Source of the DNA: WJMT01 sp964445575
GTDB taxonomy: Bacteria > Acidobacteriota > Aminicenantia > Aminicenantales > Aminicenantaceae
Length of the DNA stretch: 33,541 nucleotides
Assembly: GCA_964445575.1 (NCBI GenBank)
Contig: CAYULB010000022.1
Coordinates: 1 to 33,541, forward strand
Direction: 5' to 3'
A program made the translations under genes and the position numbers. This document shows positions 8,480-17,495 of this stretch, one piece after another. Every line of letters starts with the position of its first letter. Within the stretch, counting starts at the first letter, position 1. The notes below the pieces were generated by a model. It searched no databases. It saw only the letters and a program-made list of their open reading frames with translations, and had not been told where the DNA came from.

Positions 8480-10135
8480 CTATTTTTCCAGTTTCACAGC
8501 TTCTCTTTCCAGATTCACAGGTTCCATTAGCCTGTAGACAGGATAGACCTGTGTCCCTCTCCCCCATTGAGGAACAATAGTACGGTCAAAGAAATTCCAG
8601 ACCAAAAGACCGTCATCACTCTCCGGTTCTAATAAATAGGATGCCGCATTGGCAAGCGGCTGAGCCAAGGGAATAAACAAAGTGTCTTCAGGAAATTCCA
8701 CCTTCTCTGTGACGTATTTCCCTTTTACTGTATTCAAATGATGCCCCTGATAAGGTCTTTCCATTGACTTGAGTTCTTCGATCACAAATTTTTCCACTTC
8801 CAGTTTAACGGGCTGTTTGAGTTTTTCTACAGTGATTCCATGATAGAGCAGGTTATCTTGGACCTCTGGCACGGGAATGGGAATGAGATAGCCAAAGGGA
8901 AGTCTTACACTTTTTTTAGCAACATAATCCGCGTATAAAGGCATGGCATAAGTTCTTTTCTTATCTGTCTTTCTGGCTCTAGGCCACCCTCTGTCTGTCT
9001 CAGTGACTTCCATTTCATACCCATGGACTGTTATTTCCTTCTCAAGTGGCTTTACATCATACTCTGTGATAAAAACATCTTTTTCTCCTGGATTAAGCCC
9101 TCTTGCCACTGTTCTTTTATCTGCTTCACTTACAAGCTGAAGAATAGAGTCTTTCTGAGCACAGCAGAACTCCAGAACAGAATGAAAAAGCTTATGACAT
9201 GAAAAAATTCTGGTTTTGAAATCAGCATACGGATAATTTTCATTAAGGACCCCCAGGCGATTCCGGAGTCCTATGTAGTTGCTGATGTATCTTGGTTCGG
9301 GCCCCAGTGTTCTCCACCCCAGCTCAGGTTCTTTAACGTCCATAAAATCGCCGTGTGGGATAGAAAGAGTTTGGTATTTCTCTTTTAATATTTTACTCAC
9401 TTCAGGCATAAATCTTCCGCTCATAAAATCAATGAGCGAATTATCACCGTTTGGGTTTACAGACCAGATATAAGTGACCACTTCCTCGTGATAGGAACCA
9501 TTATGAGTGTGGCTGTCAAGAAGAAGAGCTGGATCCCAACGCATCATAACATTTTGAACCAATCCTTTGACTTCCGGGCTTTCCAGCTTCAGCCCATCCC
9601 GGTTCAGGTCAAGATTTTGTCCGTTATAACGCACACCCACTCCTTTCTCCGGACCGACCTGATTTCTGCGGTTGTTCGCACTTATTTTTTCATTTCCATC
9701 TGGATTGAATACAGGAGCCAGCAGAAGCACTATCTTGTCCAAATAAGGAGGCTCATCGCTTAAAGCAATATCTCTTGCCAGCATCAAAGCTGCTTCTTTT
9801 CCTTCCACTTCTCCCGCATGAATATTGGCCTGAAAATAAACCACCATTCTTTCATCATAGTTTAAATCAAGAGGAGAAGAAGGAACCGGATTCCCAATAA
9901 TAACGAGCGGAATTTCTCTTCCTTCTGTACTGGTCCCCATGGTTTCAACTCTTATGAGAGAGCTTTTTTTCTGAAGCTGACCGATAAACTCCACAACATC
10001 CTGATAGCGGGAAGTTTCTTTAAATTCGGTTTTCTCTGGTACGGTAAGCGGGTTTTTCTTGGATTCATCTAAAGAAAAAACAGATGCGGCGGAAAACACC
10101 AGTAAAAAAGAAAAACATATCAATGCTTTTTTCAT
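8480..10135 (-). CDS. secreted M14-family zinc carboxypeptidase
   Basis: The 551-residue protein begins with a Sec signal peptide (KKALICFSFLLVFSAASVFS, cleavage around 21). The M14 metal site is intact: HAGE (His106, Glu109), FNPDG at 143-147, NRR at 155-157, LDLNRDG at 175-181 and DSHTH with His209 as third ligand. A Glu in LNENYPY is a candidate catalytic base. The C-terminal 200 residues form an extra domain typical of long bacterial M14 proteins. It likely trims peptides in the periplasm or outside the cell. The ATG at 10135 has AGAGGA six bases upstream. It is 48 bases downstream of the DUF438 sensor gene and 10 bases upstream of the AlkD-like gene, consistent with one transcript from 11419. 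Confidence 0.92.
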   Translation of the reverse strand: MKKALICFSFLLVFSAASVFSLDESKKNPLTVPEKTEFKETSRYQDVVEFIGQLQKKSSLIRVETMGTSTEGREIPLVIIGNPVPSSPLDLNYDERMVVYFQANIHAGEVEGKEAALMLARDIALSDEPPYLDKIVLLLAPVFNPDGNEKISANNRRNQVGPEKGVGVRYNGQNLDLNRDGLKLESPEVKGLVQNVMMRWDPALLLDSHTHNGSYHEEVVTYIWSVNPNGDNSLIDFMSGRFMPEVSKILKEKYQTLSIPHGDFMDVKEPELGWRTLGPEPRYISNYIGLRNRLGVLNENYPYADFKTRIFSCHKLFHSVLEFCCAQKDSILQLVSEADKRTVARGLNPGEKDVFITEYDVKPLEKEITVHGYEMEVTETDRGWPRARKTDKKRTYAMPLYADYVAKKSVRLPFGYLIPIPVPEVQDNLLYHGITVEKLKQPVKLEVEKFVIEELKSMERPYQGHHLNTVKGKYVTEKVEFPEDTLFIPLAQPLANAASYLLEPESDDGLLVWNFFDRTIVPQWGRGTQVYPVYRLMEPVNLEREAVKLEK

Positions 10136-10183
10136 TTTATCCTCTTTTTAAATGGATTTATTAAAATAGGGATTCGGAGAGAC

Positions 10184-11419
10184 CTACCAGTCTAGAATAC
10201 GTCTTTCTCCTTTTAAAGAACGGATTCCAGATGCTTCCTGGGAGACTTCAATGACTCCTTTGTAGTCGCCTTTTTCATCATAAACAGGGAAATAGCGGAT
10301 ATAAATAAATTGATTGTCCTTTTGAATCCAGAACTCAGCTTTATCCTTTGTCTTCTCTTTAAAACTTTTTACGATTTTATCAATCACATGCACACTTTTC
10401 TGGGGGTGGCAGTTCTGAACAGACCTCCCTATAACCGCAGGGCTTCTCGGAAATATCCGGTCCTTGCTGGCACTGTAAAAACACACCTTATCATTTTCGT
10501 CCACAAAGGTAATATCAACCGGAAGATTTTTCAATAAAAGCCGGATCTGTTCCGTGGATAAGTGGCCCTCATCCAGCTTTATTCTTTTGTCATCTTGGAT
10601 TTTTTCTTTACTTGGTTCTTTTTTTTCCATGATCTCCTTTCTTTTCCTTTTTTTAGCTAATTCTGAATCCCATAAATCAGAAGGTTTTATCCATGAATAT
10701 CCAATTTCTCTTCCTCCCTTTTTTATCTCTGCCCATTCATTATCATCGAGCTTTTTTAAAGAAGTGGGATAAAGAATCTTTTCTTCCAGAAAAATCAATT
10801 TTTTGATTCCAGAGACAAGAGATTTTACCTCTTTTTTGAGCTCTGCCCAGCTTTTCTTTTCTAAGAACTTCTCCCCTTTCCGGAAATGCTCTCTGATTTC
10901 ATCGTGCTTTCCCCACATGACTTTGGTAGGCCCTGTGAAATTTTGTTTCTCCAGAGCCGGGAAAAGCTGATTTTCTTTTCTTTCAAAGTGCTTGATTATT
11001 TCTTTCAGCTTGTTGAAAATATTTTTAAAATCCTTGATTTTATCTTCGGGAGGGTCTTTTTCAGGCAGTTTTTTTGCTGATTTTTTTAGTTTTTTTGCCA
11101 GTTTTTTAGCGTGTTCATTCTCTTGAATAAAAGTGTGAACAGGATGCCCTGGGATTCTGCTGGCCTTTTTGACCTTTTTTAAAGTTTTTTCAAAAACCTG
11201 GGCATGAACATCGCAAAGTCTCTGTATCTCCTCTGGAGGAAATCCTTCTTTGATCAGTTCATTCTCCATATCAGCGATTTCCTCTGGAGAAGTCTCTTTA
11301 ATAAGGTCAGCAAATTTTTTCTGCAGCTTCTCAACAGGAACCCCATCATGAAGGTCTTTGATGATGGTCTTCAAGATTTCCTGTTTGTTGTTTTTCGGGT
11401 TGCTTATGCTCTCACTCAT
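10184..11419 (-). CDS. DUF438 / hemerythrin-like / PAS domain protein
   Basis: The 411-residue cytosolic protein has three parts. Residues about 14-80 match DUF438 (LKTIIKDLHDGVPVEKL). Residues about 90-225 form a hemerythrin HHE-type four-helix domain with candidate metal ligands in HPVH (92-95), HFERKE (144-149) and HDEIREH (172-178). Residues about 290-405 form a PAS domain of the kind paired with DUF438 (FVDENDKVCFYSASKDRIF, IGRSVQNCHP). The middle is lysine-rich. Such proteins are taken to be oxygen, nitric oxide or redox responsive, though their output is not known; there is no kinase or DNA-binding domain here. It starts an operon with the M14 peptidase and AlkD-like genes, from a promoter at 11434-11462, divergent from the serine hydrolase. 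Confidence 0.88.
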   Translation of the reverse strand: MSESISNPKNNKQEILKTIIKDLHDGVPVEKLQKKFADLIKETSPEEIADMENELIKEGFPPEEIQRLCDVHAQVFEKTLKKVKKASRIPGHPVHTFIQENEHAKKLAKKLKKSAKKLPEKDPPEDKIKDFKNIFNKLKEIIKHFERKENQLFPALEKQNFTGPTKVMWGKHDEIREHFRKGEKFLEKKSWAELKKEVKSLVSGIKKLIFLEEKILYPTSLKKLDDNEWAEIKKGGREIGYSWIKPSDLWDSELAKKRKRKEIMEKKEPSKEKIQDDKRIKLDEGHLSTEQIRLLLKNLPVDITFVDENDKVCFYSASKDRIFPRSPAVIGRSVQNCHPQKSVHVIDKIVKSFKEKTKDKAEFWIQKDNQFIYIRYFPVYDEKGDYKGVIEVSQEASGIRSLKGERRILDW

Positions 11420-11433
11420 AGGCCTTTTTTGTT

Positions 11434-11462
11434 ATTATAAATAACTAGAAATATGATTACAA
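11434..11462 (-). promoter_or_regulatory. predicted promoter of DUF438 operon
   Basis: The minus strand carries TTGTAA (11457-11462), a 17-base spacer and a perfect TATAAT (11434-11439). The start codon is 15 bases beyond the -10 box, so the leader would be very short. Confidence 0.55.
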
Positions 11463-11497
11463 TAAATTAATGATCGAAGAATCAGATCAAAATAATC

Positions 11498-11526
11498 TTG
11501 CAGGGTATGACTTCTGATGATATATT
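11498..11526 (+). promoter_or_regulatory. predicted promoter of serine hydrolase gene
   Basis: TTGCAG (11498-11503), a 17-base spacer and TATATT (11521-11526) lie 40 bases ahead of the ATG at 11566. It is back-to-back with the promoter at 11434-11462, leaving about 35 bases between the two -35 boxes. Confidence 0.5.
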
Positions 11527-11565
11527 TTTAGAAAGACAAATCATTCCGTATAGAGGAAAACATCC

Positions 11566-13515
11566 ATGAAAAAAAATATTTTTTTTGTTTTGATGGGACT
11601 TGTCCTGGTGTTCAGTGCTGTTCCCTGGCTCTGCAGCCAGAACCCTGAAGTCAACAGGTTTCCCTTGAACCTGGAGGAACTCCTTCCCGCTGTCTCCATT
11701 GATCCTCAGGACCTTGAAAATTTTGTGGACGGAATCATGGCGGTTCACATTGCAGACAAACACATCGCAGGCGCAAGCTTTGCAGCGGTCATGAACGGAA
11801 AAATCCTTCTGACAAAGGGATACGGCTTAGCAGATATCTCTAAAAACAAACCCGTTGAATCTGATAAAACCCTTTTCCGTCCCGGATCCATATCCAAACT
11901 GTTCACCTGGACCGCAGTAATGCAGCTTTATGAACAGGGAAAAATCGACCTTAACAAAGACATCAACCACTACCTGAAAGGGTTTAAAATACCGGAGACT
12001 TTCCCAGAACCCATCACCATGGCTCATCTCATGTCTCATACACCGGGTTTTGAAGAAAAATCAATCGGAATGGCTGTGCGCAAACCAAAAGACCTGATGC
12101 TGCTGGTAGATTTTTTGAAAAAAAACATGCCTCAAAGAGTCCTCCCCCCAGGCCAAGTCACCTCCTATTCCAACTACGGTACATCCCTTGCCGGATACAT
12201 TGCAGAATGTGTCTCGGGGATTTCATTTGAAGAATACATAGAAAAAAATATTTTTGAACCTTTGGGGATGGAGCACAGCACATTCCGTCAGCCTTTGCCC
12301 GACCATCTGGCTGAGGACATGTCCATAGGCTACAAGTATGAAAACGGTGTCCTGAAACCTGATGAGTTTGAACTCCTTAATGGAATGGCTCCAGCCGGTG
12401 CTCTGAGTACAACCGGAGAGGATATTTCCAAATTCATGATCGCCCACCTACAAAACGGAACCTACAATGAAACTGAAATTTTAAATAAAAAAACAGTCCC
12501 TCTCATGCACTCCACACTTTTCACTCATGACCCCAGGTTGAATGGAAATGCTCACGGCTTCTGGGAATGGGAATACAACCGTCTCCGCACTATTGGACAC
12601 GGCGGTGACACTCTTCTTTTCCATTCTTATCTGGTTCTCATCCCCGAACACAATCTGGGGTTTTTTGTGTCCTACAACAGCGTCGGCGGCGGAGGAGCTT
12701 CCCGAGTCCAGCTCATTGAGTCTATTCTGGATCGTTACTTCCCCCGTTGCTCAAAAACAAAGCCTGAAATAAACTCAGAAAACAATAACAGCAGCCTTCA
12801 TAAACTGTCCGGCACGTACCGCTCAACCAGGGTCAATCACTCCAGCATCGAAAAAATTGGTCAACTTTTCTCCACCATAAAAGTCAAAACCATCCATGAG
12901 CAAAATCTTCTGATTTCTTCCAATTCAAGCAAGAGCCAATGGATTCAGGCAGAGCCTCTCCTGTTCAAAAAAGTCAGGTCCCAGGACAAAATTCTTTTTC
13001 AAGAAAATACAGAAGGACACATCACCCATCTTTTTATAGGAGACTCTCCTTATTCTGCTTTTGTGAAACTCAAGTGGCATGAGACTCCCACTTTCCACTT
13101 TTTTGTGCTGGGAGTGACGGTATTTTTATTCCTCACCACCCTTTGCTGGCCCCTTGGTGCCCTGAGGCGAAGAGTCTGTCATCCTCTTGCCGATGAACCC
13201 GATGCCCCTAAACTATTCCGTTTGACTTCAGGAGTTATGAGCGGAGTCTGTATTCTATTCCTGATCGGACTCTCATCCCTAATGAGCCGCCCTGAACAAT
13301 TGATCTATGGAATTTCCTTTTTCCTAAAAATTCTGCTGGGCCTCCCTTTTGTGGCTCTGGTTTTAGCCGTAGGGGTTTTTATTTTTTCAGCTATTGTCTG
13401 GATCAAAAGCTACTGGAGTTGGTGCAGCCGCCTGCATTATTTCCTTATCTTTATTTCTTTTGTGATCTTTCTTTGGTTTCTAAACTACTGGAATCTTTTA
13501 GGCTTTAAGTTCTGA
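11566..13515 (+). CDS. secreted class C beta-lactamase-like serine hydrolase with membrane tail
   Basis: The 649-residue protein starts with a signal peptide (residues 1-24). Residues about 50-385 form a serine hydrolase of the beta-lactamase/PBP4-like family with all three active-site motifs: SISK at 108-111, YSN at 201-203 and a GHGGD motif in place of KTG. A linker of about 120 residues follows, then four hydrophobic helices in the last 140 residues, so the protein is anchored with the enzyme domain outside the cytoplasm. Likely roles are D-amino-acid or cell-wall peptide hydrolysis; true beta-lactam resistance is less likely for this architecture but cannot be excluded. GAGG lies about nine bases before the ATG. 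The zinc-ribbon gene follows after one base. Confidence 0.9.
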   Translation: MKKNIFFVLMGLVLVFSAVPWLCSQNPEVNRFPLNLEELLPAVSIDPQDLENFVDGIMAVHIADKHIAGASFAAVMNGKILLTKGYGLADISKNKPVESDKTLFRPGSISKLFTWTAVMQLYEQGKIDLNKDINHYLKGFKIPETFPEPITMAHLMSHTPGFEEKSIGMAVRKPKDLMLLVDFLKKNMPQRVLPPGQVTSYSNYGTSLAGYIAECVSGISFEEYIEKNIFEPLGMEHSTFRQPLPDHLAEDMSIGYKYENGVLKPDEFELLNGMAPAGALSTTGEDISKFMIAHLQNGTYNETEILNKKTVPLMHSTLFTHDPRLNGNAHGFWEWEYNRLRTIGHGGDTLLFHSYLVLIPEHNLGFFVSYNSVGGGGASRVQLIESILDRYFPRCSKTKPEINSENNNSSLHKLSGTYRSTRVNHSSIEKIGQLFSTIKVKTIHEQNLLISSNSSKSQWIQAEPLLFKKVRSQDKILFQENTEGHITHLFIGDSPYSAFVKLKWHETPTFHFFVLGVTVFLFLTTLCWPLGALRRRVCHPLADEPDAPKLFRLTSGVMSGVCILFLIGLSSLMSRPEQLIYGISFFLKILLGLPFVALVLAVGVFIFSAIVWIKSYWSWCSRLHYFLIFISFVIFLWFLNYWNLLGFKF

Positions 13516-13516
13516 T

Positions 13517-13831
13517 ATGTTCTTTTTTATCGGTGGAATACAGCCAAAAACAGTAAAAATAGAAAAAAAACCACGAAACTGTCCTGAATGCGGCCATTTC
13601 CAACTGTATCTTGAAAGAACTGACAGCTATTTAAGCTTGTTTTTTATCCCCCTTTTTTCTGTTAAAAAAGGAATCCCCTTTATGAGATGTAAAAACTGCG
13701 GCACAGTTTTTACTCAGGATGGCTCACCCATGGATTCTGCATTTACTTCACCTCTTCGAAACTGTCCTCACTGTGGAAGGTCAGCGGGGCCTGATTTCGT
13801 GTACTGCCCTTTTTGCGGAAAACCTCTTTGA
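13517..13831 (+). CDS. zinc-ribbon protein
   Basis: The 104-residue protein contains two zinc-ribbon units: CPECG (about 23-27) paired with CKNCG (about 58-62), and CPHCG (about 83-87) paired with CPFCG (about 96-100). The segment between the first pair, DSYLSLFFIPLFSVKKG, resembles the small zinc_ribbon_15-type family. There is no strong ribosome binding site and the ATG follows the serine hydrolase stop by one base, so translation is probably coupled. The function is not known. Its stop lies six bases from the stop of the convergent PhoU gene. Confidence 0.8.
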   Translation: MFFFIGGIQPKTVKIEKKPRNCPECGHFQLYLERTDSYLSLFFIPLFSVKKGIPFMRCKNCGTVFTQDGSPMDSAFTSPLRNCPHCGRSAGPDFVYCPFCGKPL

Positions 13832-13837
13832 TTTGGG

Positions 13838-14530
13838 TTATTTCCTAGCCTGCTTTTTCTCAAAATTTTTTGGATTGAATCCAATCCGGTCAAAAGGATT
13901 CACCACACTGGTTGTGATATTTCTCAAATGAGAGTTAATCCGCTTCAGCTGTCTGGAATAAAGAGCCAGGGCCACTGCATCACCTGGTTTTATGTTCTTG
14001 TCTTTTTCCTTCACCAGCGCAACTAAACAGTCATCGCAGGCTTGATTGACCCAACTGTATTTTTCCAAAAGTTTTAAAGCAGCTTCCTTTTCTCCGGCTT
14101 CAAAACACTTTCTTGTCCGCAGGAAATTATCTTCCACTGCTTCTTCAATTTTGACCAGCTGTTCTTCCAGCATCCCGCCGTGAAGTTTACCAGGATGTTC
14201 CTGGGCTAGTTCGACCATATTTTTTGAATAATCTCCGATGCGTTCGATATCAATAATGATACTGACCAGAGCAAGGCCTGAAGGAAGCATCTCGGGACCG
14301 CTGACCACTAGATGATTGAACACATTCCGGCGGACCTCCCTTTCATAGCTGTTGACTTCTAAATCCCTATCACGAATATTTATATCCACTTCATTATCTT
14401 CTCTTTTTCTCAATGATTCCCTGGATTTTAAAAACATTTCCCTGGTTAAATCCAGCATGATGAATGACCTTCGATACGCCCTATCCATGAGATTGTCTTT
14501 GCTAAAGATGGAAAGCCATTTTTTAAACAT
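13838..14530 (-). CDS. PhoU-domain phosphate regulator
   Basis: The 230-residue all-helical protein carries PhoU-like repeats, with the conserved IERIGDYSKNMVEL segment at about 116-130 and an N-terminal RAYRRSFIMLDLTREMF helix. PhoU proteins bind metal clusters and restrain phosphate uptake. This one is encoded 27 bases after the Na/Pi cotransporter with AAGGAGAG before its ATG, so it most likely regulates that carrier rather than an ABC transporter; no pst genes are present. Many bacterial relatives have this domain fused to the carrier, whereas here it is separate. Confidence 0.88.
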   Translation of the reverse strand: MFKKWLSIFSKDNLMDRAYRRSFIMLDLTREMFLKSRESLRKREDNEVDINIRDRDLEVNSYEREVRRNVFNHLVVSGPEMLPSGLALVSIIIDIERIGDYSKNMVELAQEHPGKLHGGMLEEQLVKIEEAVEDNFLRTRKCFEAGEKEAALKLLEKYSWVNQACDDCLVALVKEKDKNIKPGDAVALALYSRQLKRINSHLRNITTSVVNPFDRIGFNPKNFEKKQARK

Positions 14531-14557
14531 TTATCTCTCTCCTTAAGTTAAACTCTA

Positions 14558-15664
14558 TCACCTGAACAAATATATAAACAGTGCTGGAATCACAAAAAAT
14601 GCCACTATGATATAAATCACAGGAATAAATTTCTTCCTGACGGAAAGACCTGCGAATTTTTTGGCCATAGTTATGGGAATAAATTTAAAAGGCCACCACA
14701 CCGCAATTCCCATGACATTAAACAGCAGATGAGAAAACGCTACAATTATAGCAGAAAGGTTTCCGGTCACAAGAGCGGCTAGAATTGCCGTAACCGTGGT
14801 TCCTATATTGGAGCCTAGAGTATATGGGAAAATCTGAGTTAGGGTCAAGAGGCCAGCCCCGGCCATGGGAACTGCAAGAGAAGTGACGATGGAGCTGCTC
14901 TGAACAAGTGAAGTGAGCACCACACCCAATAAAAATGCCCGGACAGATGTTTTGAATATGTATCGATCAAACCAGATTTCTGCCTTGCGGACAACTATTA
15001 TTTTTAAGGATTTTACCATTCGGGAAAGAGCAATCAAGAGAAACCCCAAGGATAATATTAAAAGAATCCAGGGATATCTGCCTAATATTCCTATGAATAT
15101 ATCTACCACCGGCCGGGTTAGCGTTTTAACCGGACTTAAAAACTGAAGGCCTCCTATGGTTTGAAATTTCTCTCCCAAAAAAGTGGCTGTAATTCCTATG
15201 AAATTAGTGAAATACTGCAGCGGAAACAGCGCGGCCACTGCCAGCACATTAAAAAAGTCATGAACAATGGCTGCAGAAAGAGCCCGTTCAAATTCTATGT
15301 TTCGTTTAACCTGAGTTAGAGAAACAACCGAGTTTGTAACTGATGTCCCTATATTAGCTCCCATGACTATGGGAATGGCATTGGTTATGTTCAAAGCCCC
15401 TCCTGCCACCAGACCCACCACAATGGAAGTGGTTGATGAAGAGGACTGGATGACAGACGTGGCTAGTATGCCGATGAACAACCCCACCAAAGGATTGGTG
15501 GTGGTCTCGATAAGCTGCTTGGCCAAGTCTTTGCCAAACAGCCTCAGGGAAGCACCCATTAGCTCTAAACTGAATAAGAATAAATAAATAAAAACAAGCA
15601 AAAACAGAAGATTAAAAAGAGTGATATGTCTGTTGTAGAATTCTTTTATTTTCTCTCTTGTCAT
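14558..15664 (-). CDS. Na+/phosphate cotransporter (PNaS family)
   Basis: The 368-residue membrane protein has the two inverted repeats of the Na_Pi_cotrans family, each with the QSSS signature (73-76 and 255-258) followed by a GANIGT or GSNIGT motif, and hydrophobic helices throughout. It should import phosphate with sodium across the inner membrane. The ATG at 15664 has only a weak ribosome binding site, but a near-perfect promoter lies at 15703-15731. It is the first gene of a two-gene unit with phoU. Confidence 0.92.
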   Translation of the reverse strand: MTREKIKEFYNRHITLFNLLFLLVFIYLFLFSLELMGASLRLFGKDLAKQLIETTTNPLVGLFIGILATSVIQSSSSTTSIVVGLVAGGALNITNAIPIVMGANIGTSVTNSVVSLTQVKRNIEFERALSAAIVHDFFNVLAVAALFPLQYFTNFIGITATFLGEKFQTIGGLQFLSPVKTLTRPVVDIFIGILGRYPWILLILSLGFLLIALSRMVKSLKIIVVRKAEIWFDRYIFKTSVRAFLLGVVLTSLVQSSSIVTSLAVPMAGAGLLTLTQIFPYTLGSNIGTTVTAILAALVTGNLSAIIVAFSHLLFNVMGIAVWWPFKFIPITMAKKFAGLSVRKKFIPVIYIIVAFFVIPALFIYLFR

Positions 15665-15702
15665 TTTGAATTGAGGACCACACAGAATGTGTTTGAATTG
15701 AA

Positions 15703-15731
15703 TTTATAACACAGCAGAAAAACAGTGTCAA
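15703..15731 (-). promoter_or_regulatory. predicted promoter of Na/Pi cotransporter-phoU unit
   Basis: The minus strand has a perfect TTGACA (15726-15731), 17 bases, then TATAAA (15703-15708). Just downstream, at 15680-15692, is the palindrome ACACA-GAA-TGTGT, which would sit in the early transcribed region and could be an operator. Confidence 0.65.
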
Positions 15732-15767
15732 AATTTATGTTAACCTGAAATTTTCTCTATAATTAAC

Positions 15768-15805
15768 TAGCCTGACCTATTCAGGCTAGCCTGGATTCTC
15801 ACTCC
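15768..15805 (+). repeat. degenerate A/B repeat with hairpin
   Basis: AGCCTGACCTATTCA resembles the A end and the following AGCCTGGATTCTCAC resembles the B end of the dispersed family. TAGCCTGA (15768-15775) and TCAGGCTA (15781-15788) form a perfect 8-bp stem with a 5-base loop. It lies just beyond the stop of the phosphoglucose isomerase gene. It could help end that transcript, but no T-run follows on either strand. Confidence 0.45.
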
Positions 15806-15836
15806 TTGGAAAATGTTTATTTAGAAATTAAAACTT

Positions 15837-17462
15837 TCAAGAGTCAACGATATCAATTAGCCTGCTCAATCCTTTCAGGCTCTGGTCTTCTAAATCAACT
15901 CTCAGGACCCTTCTGTTCCTTTGTTGAAGGGCTTGAAAATCTCCCCACGATTGAGCTTTTATGATGGATCCAAAAGAATAGTCCTGTCCCGGAACTTTAA
16001 TATCTTTTTCAGGAATATCCACAATCTGCAAAAAGAGTCCTTTATCAAGGCCGCCTTTATGGAGCTGACCAGTGGAATGCAGATATCTTGGTCCATATCC
16101 CATGGTGGTCGCGATTCCTGCTTTCTTTTGTAGGCTTGCTCTTATTTCCTGAATTTTCTGACTCACTTTCTGGGAAGGAGCTAAGTATGCCTGAACAGCA
16201 GCGCAATCCCCGTTCTTTGCTTGAGAAAGCCATTCATGAAAAGCTTTTTCGAGTTTCTCAGGCTCCTTTATACTAAAGGCATTGACCTCTTCCTTTTTCT
16301 CAACTTTCTCTTGAGCTATATCTTTCATGGCTGCTTTGGTAAAATCCTTGGCTGCTTGGACATCCGGCTGATTAAAAGGATGAACCCTAAAATAAGAGCC
16401 AGCTGCAGCCACAGCCAGTTCCCAGTTGAATATCTCCTTTCCTATTTCATATTTATTTTTAAGTTTTGACTCAATATGAGGAACCTTTTTTTCTTTTATC
16501 TTCTGGATGAAGTTTTTCACTTCTCTGTATTCCTTATCTAAATAAATAAAAATATAAAATCGGTCACTCTCTTGTTTGCTTCTTTCTTCCAGAGGCTCGT
16601 TAATAACAGGAATGATTCCTTTGCCTTCTTTACCCAGGCTTTCTGCCACCAGCTGCTCCAGCCAGTGAGGGAAAGACTTAAGTGACTTGGAGGTCATAAA
16701 AGTGAGCTTGTCTCTTGTCTCACCCACCACACCCAGGGTTGCTCCCAAAAGTAAATCAGGTTCTTTTTGTCCGCATTCCAAAAGATTTTGGATATCCACT
16801 CCGATCAGAGATGCCGGAACCAGTCCGAATTCAGTAAAAGCAGAGAATCGGCCCCCCACATCAGGGAAAGGATTAAATATTTTTCTGAATTTTTTTTCCT
16901 GGGCCTCCTTCATAAGGGAAGTTTTTAAGTCAGTGACAGCTATGAAGTGATTTCCCGGATTTTTCTCCCTTCTGCTGACCTCAGACCAAAAATAATGAAA
17001 AAGAGACACGGTTTCAAGAGTCGTGCCGGATTTACTGGAAACCATAAAAAGAGTGGAGTTTAAATCAAGACTTTTTCTGACTTTTTCAACAGCCACCGGG
17101 TGAGTGCTGTCACACACAGTCAATTTGGGAAAACCACTGGCATTTTTAAAAACACTCTGAAACACCTCCGGAGTCAGGCTGGACCCCCCCATTCCGATGA
17201 GAATTAGGTCAGTGAATTTTTCCTTTATGACTTCCTGAGCAAACCTTTTGATTTCTGAAATCCGTTTCTGCATCCGGGCAGGAAGTTCAAGCCATCCCAA
17301 CCGGTCCACGATCTCAGGCTGGAATGTATCCGCCCATAAAGACCAATCTTTATGCCATAACCTCGCTGAGAAATTGTTTTCCTCCCAGGAATTCAATAAA
17401 TCATTAACCGCTCCTTCTTGGTCATAAAGTTCAAACAGATACTGGCTGTTTTTGGATTTCAA
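15837..17462 (-). CDS. pgi: glucose-6-phosphate isomerase
   Basis: The 541-residue protein interconverts glucose-6-phosphate and fructose-6-phosphate in the cytosol. It has the first SIS domain with LIGMGGSSLTPEVF (about 88-101), the phosphate-binding SSKSGTTLET segment, the GGRFSAFTEFGLVPASLIG family signature, HPFNQPDVQAAKDF and the C-terminal TTMGYGPRYLHSTGQLHKGG stretch. That last segment and the overall length resemble the isomerase half of bifunctional transaldolase/isomerase proteins rather than E. coli Pgi; no transaldolase half is attached. The start is TTG at 17462 with GGGAG about seven bases upstream. It follows the DUF481-like gene by 33 bases and probably shares its transcript. 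Confidence 0.93.
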   Translation of the reverse strand: MKSKNSQYLFELYDQEGAVNDLLNSWEENNFSARLWHKDWSLWADTFQPEIVDRLGWLELPARMQKRISEIKRFAQEVIKEKFTDLILIGMGGSSLTPEVFQSVFKNASGFPKLTVCDSTHPVAVEKVRKSLDLNSTLFMVSSKSGTTLETVSLFHYFWSEVSRREKNPGNHFIAVTDLKTSLMKEAQEKKFRKIFNPFPDVGGRFSAFTEFGLVPASLIGVDIQNLLECGQKEPDLLLGATLGVVGETRDKLTFMTSKSLKSFPHWLEQLVAESLGKEGKGIIPVINEPLEERSKQESDRFYIFIYLDKEYREVKNFIQKIKEKKVPHIESKLKNKYEIGKEIFNWELAVAAAGSYFRVHPFNQPDVQAAKDFTKAAMKDIAQEKVEKKEEVNAFSIKEPEKLEKAFHEWLSQAKNGDCAAVQAYLAPSQKVSQKIQEIRASLQKKAGIATTMGYGPRYLHSTGQLHKGGLDKGLFLQIVDIPEKDIKVPGQDYSFGSIIKAQSWGDFQALQQRNRRVLRVDLEDQSLKGLSRLIDIVDS

Positions 17463-17495
17463 TGGAAAACTCCCTATATTTTTATTTGCTTATTT

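Noticed and set aside
11566..13515. Calling the serine hydrolase a beta-lactam resistance gene
   Set aside because: The SxxK/YxN fold is shared with peptidases and esterases, and the membrane tail and HGG motif do not indicate a resistance enzyme.
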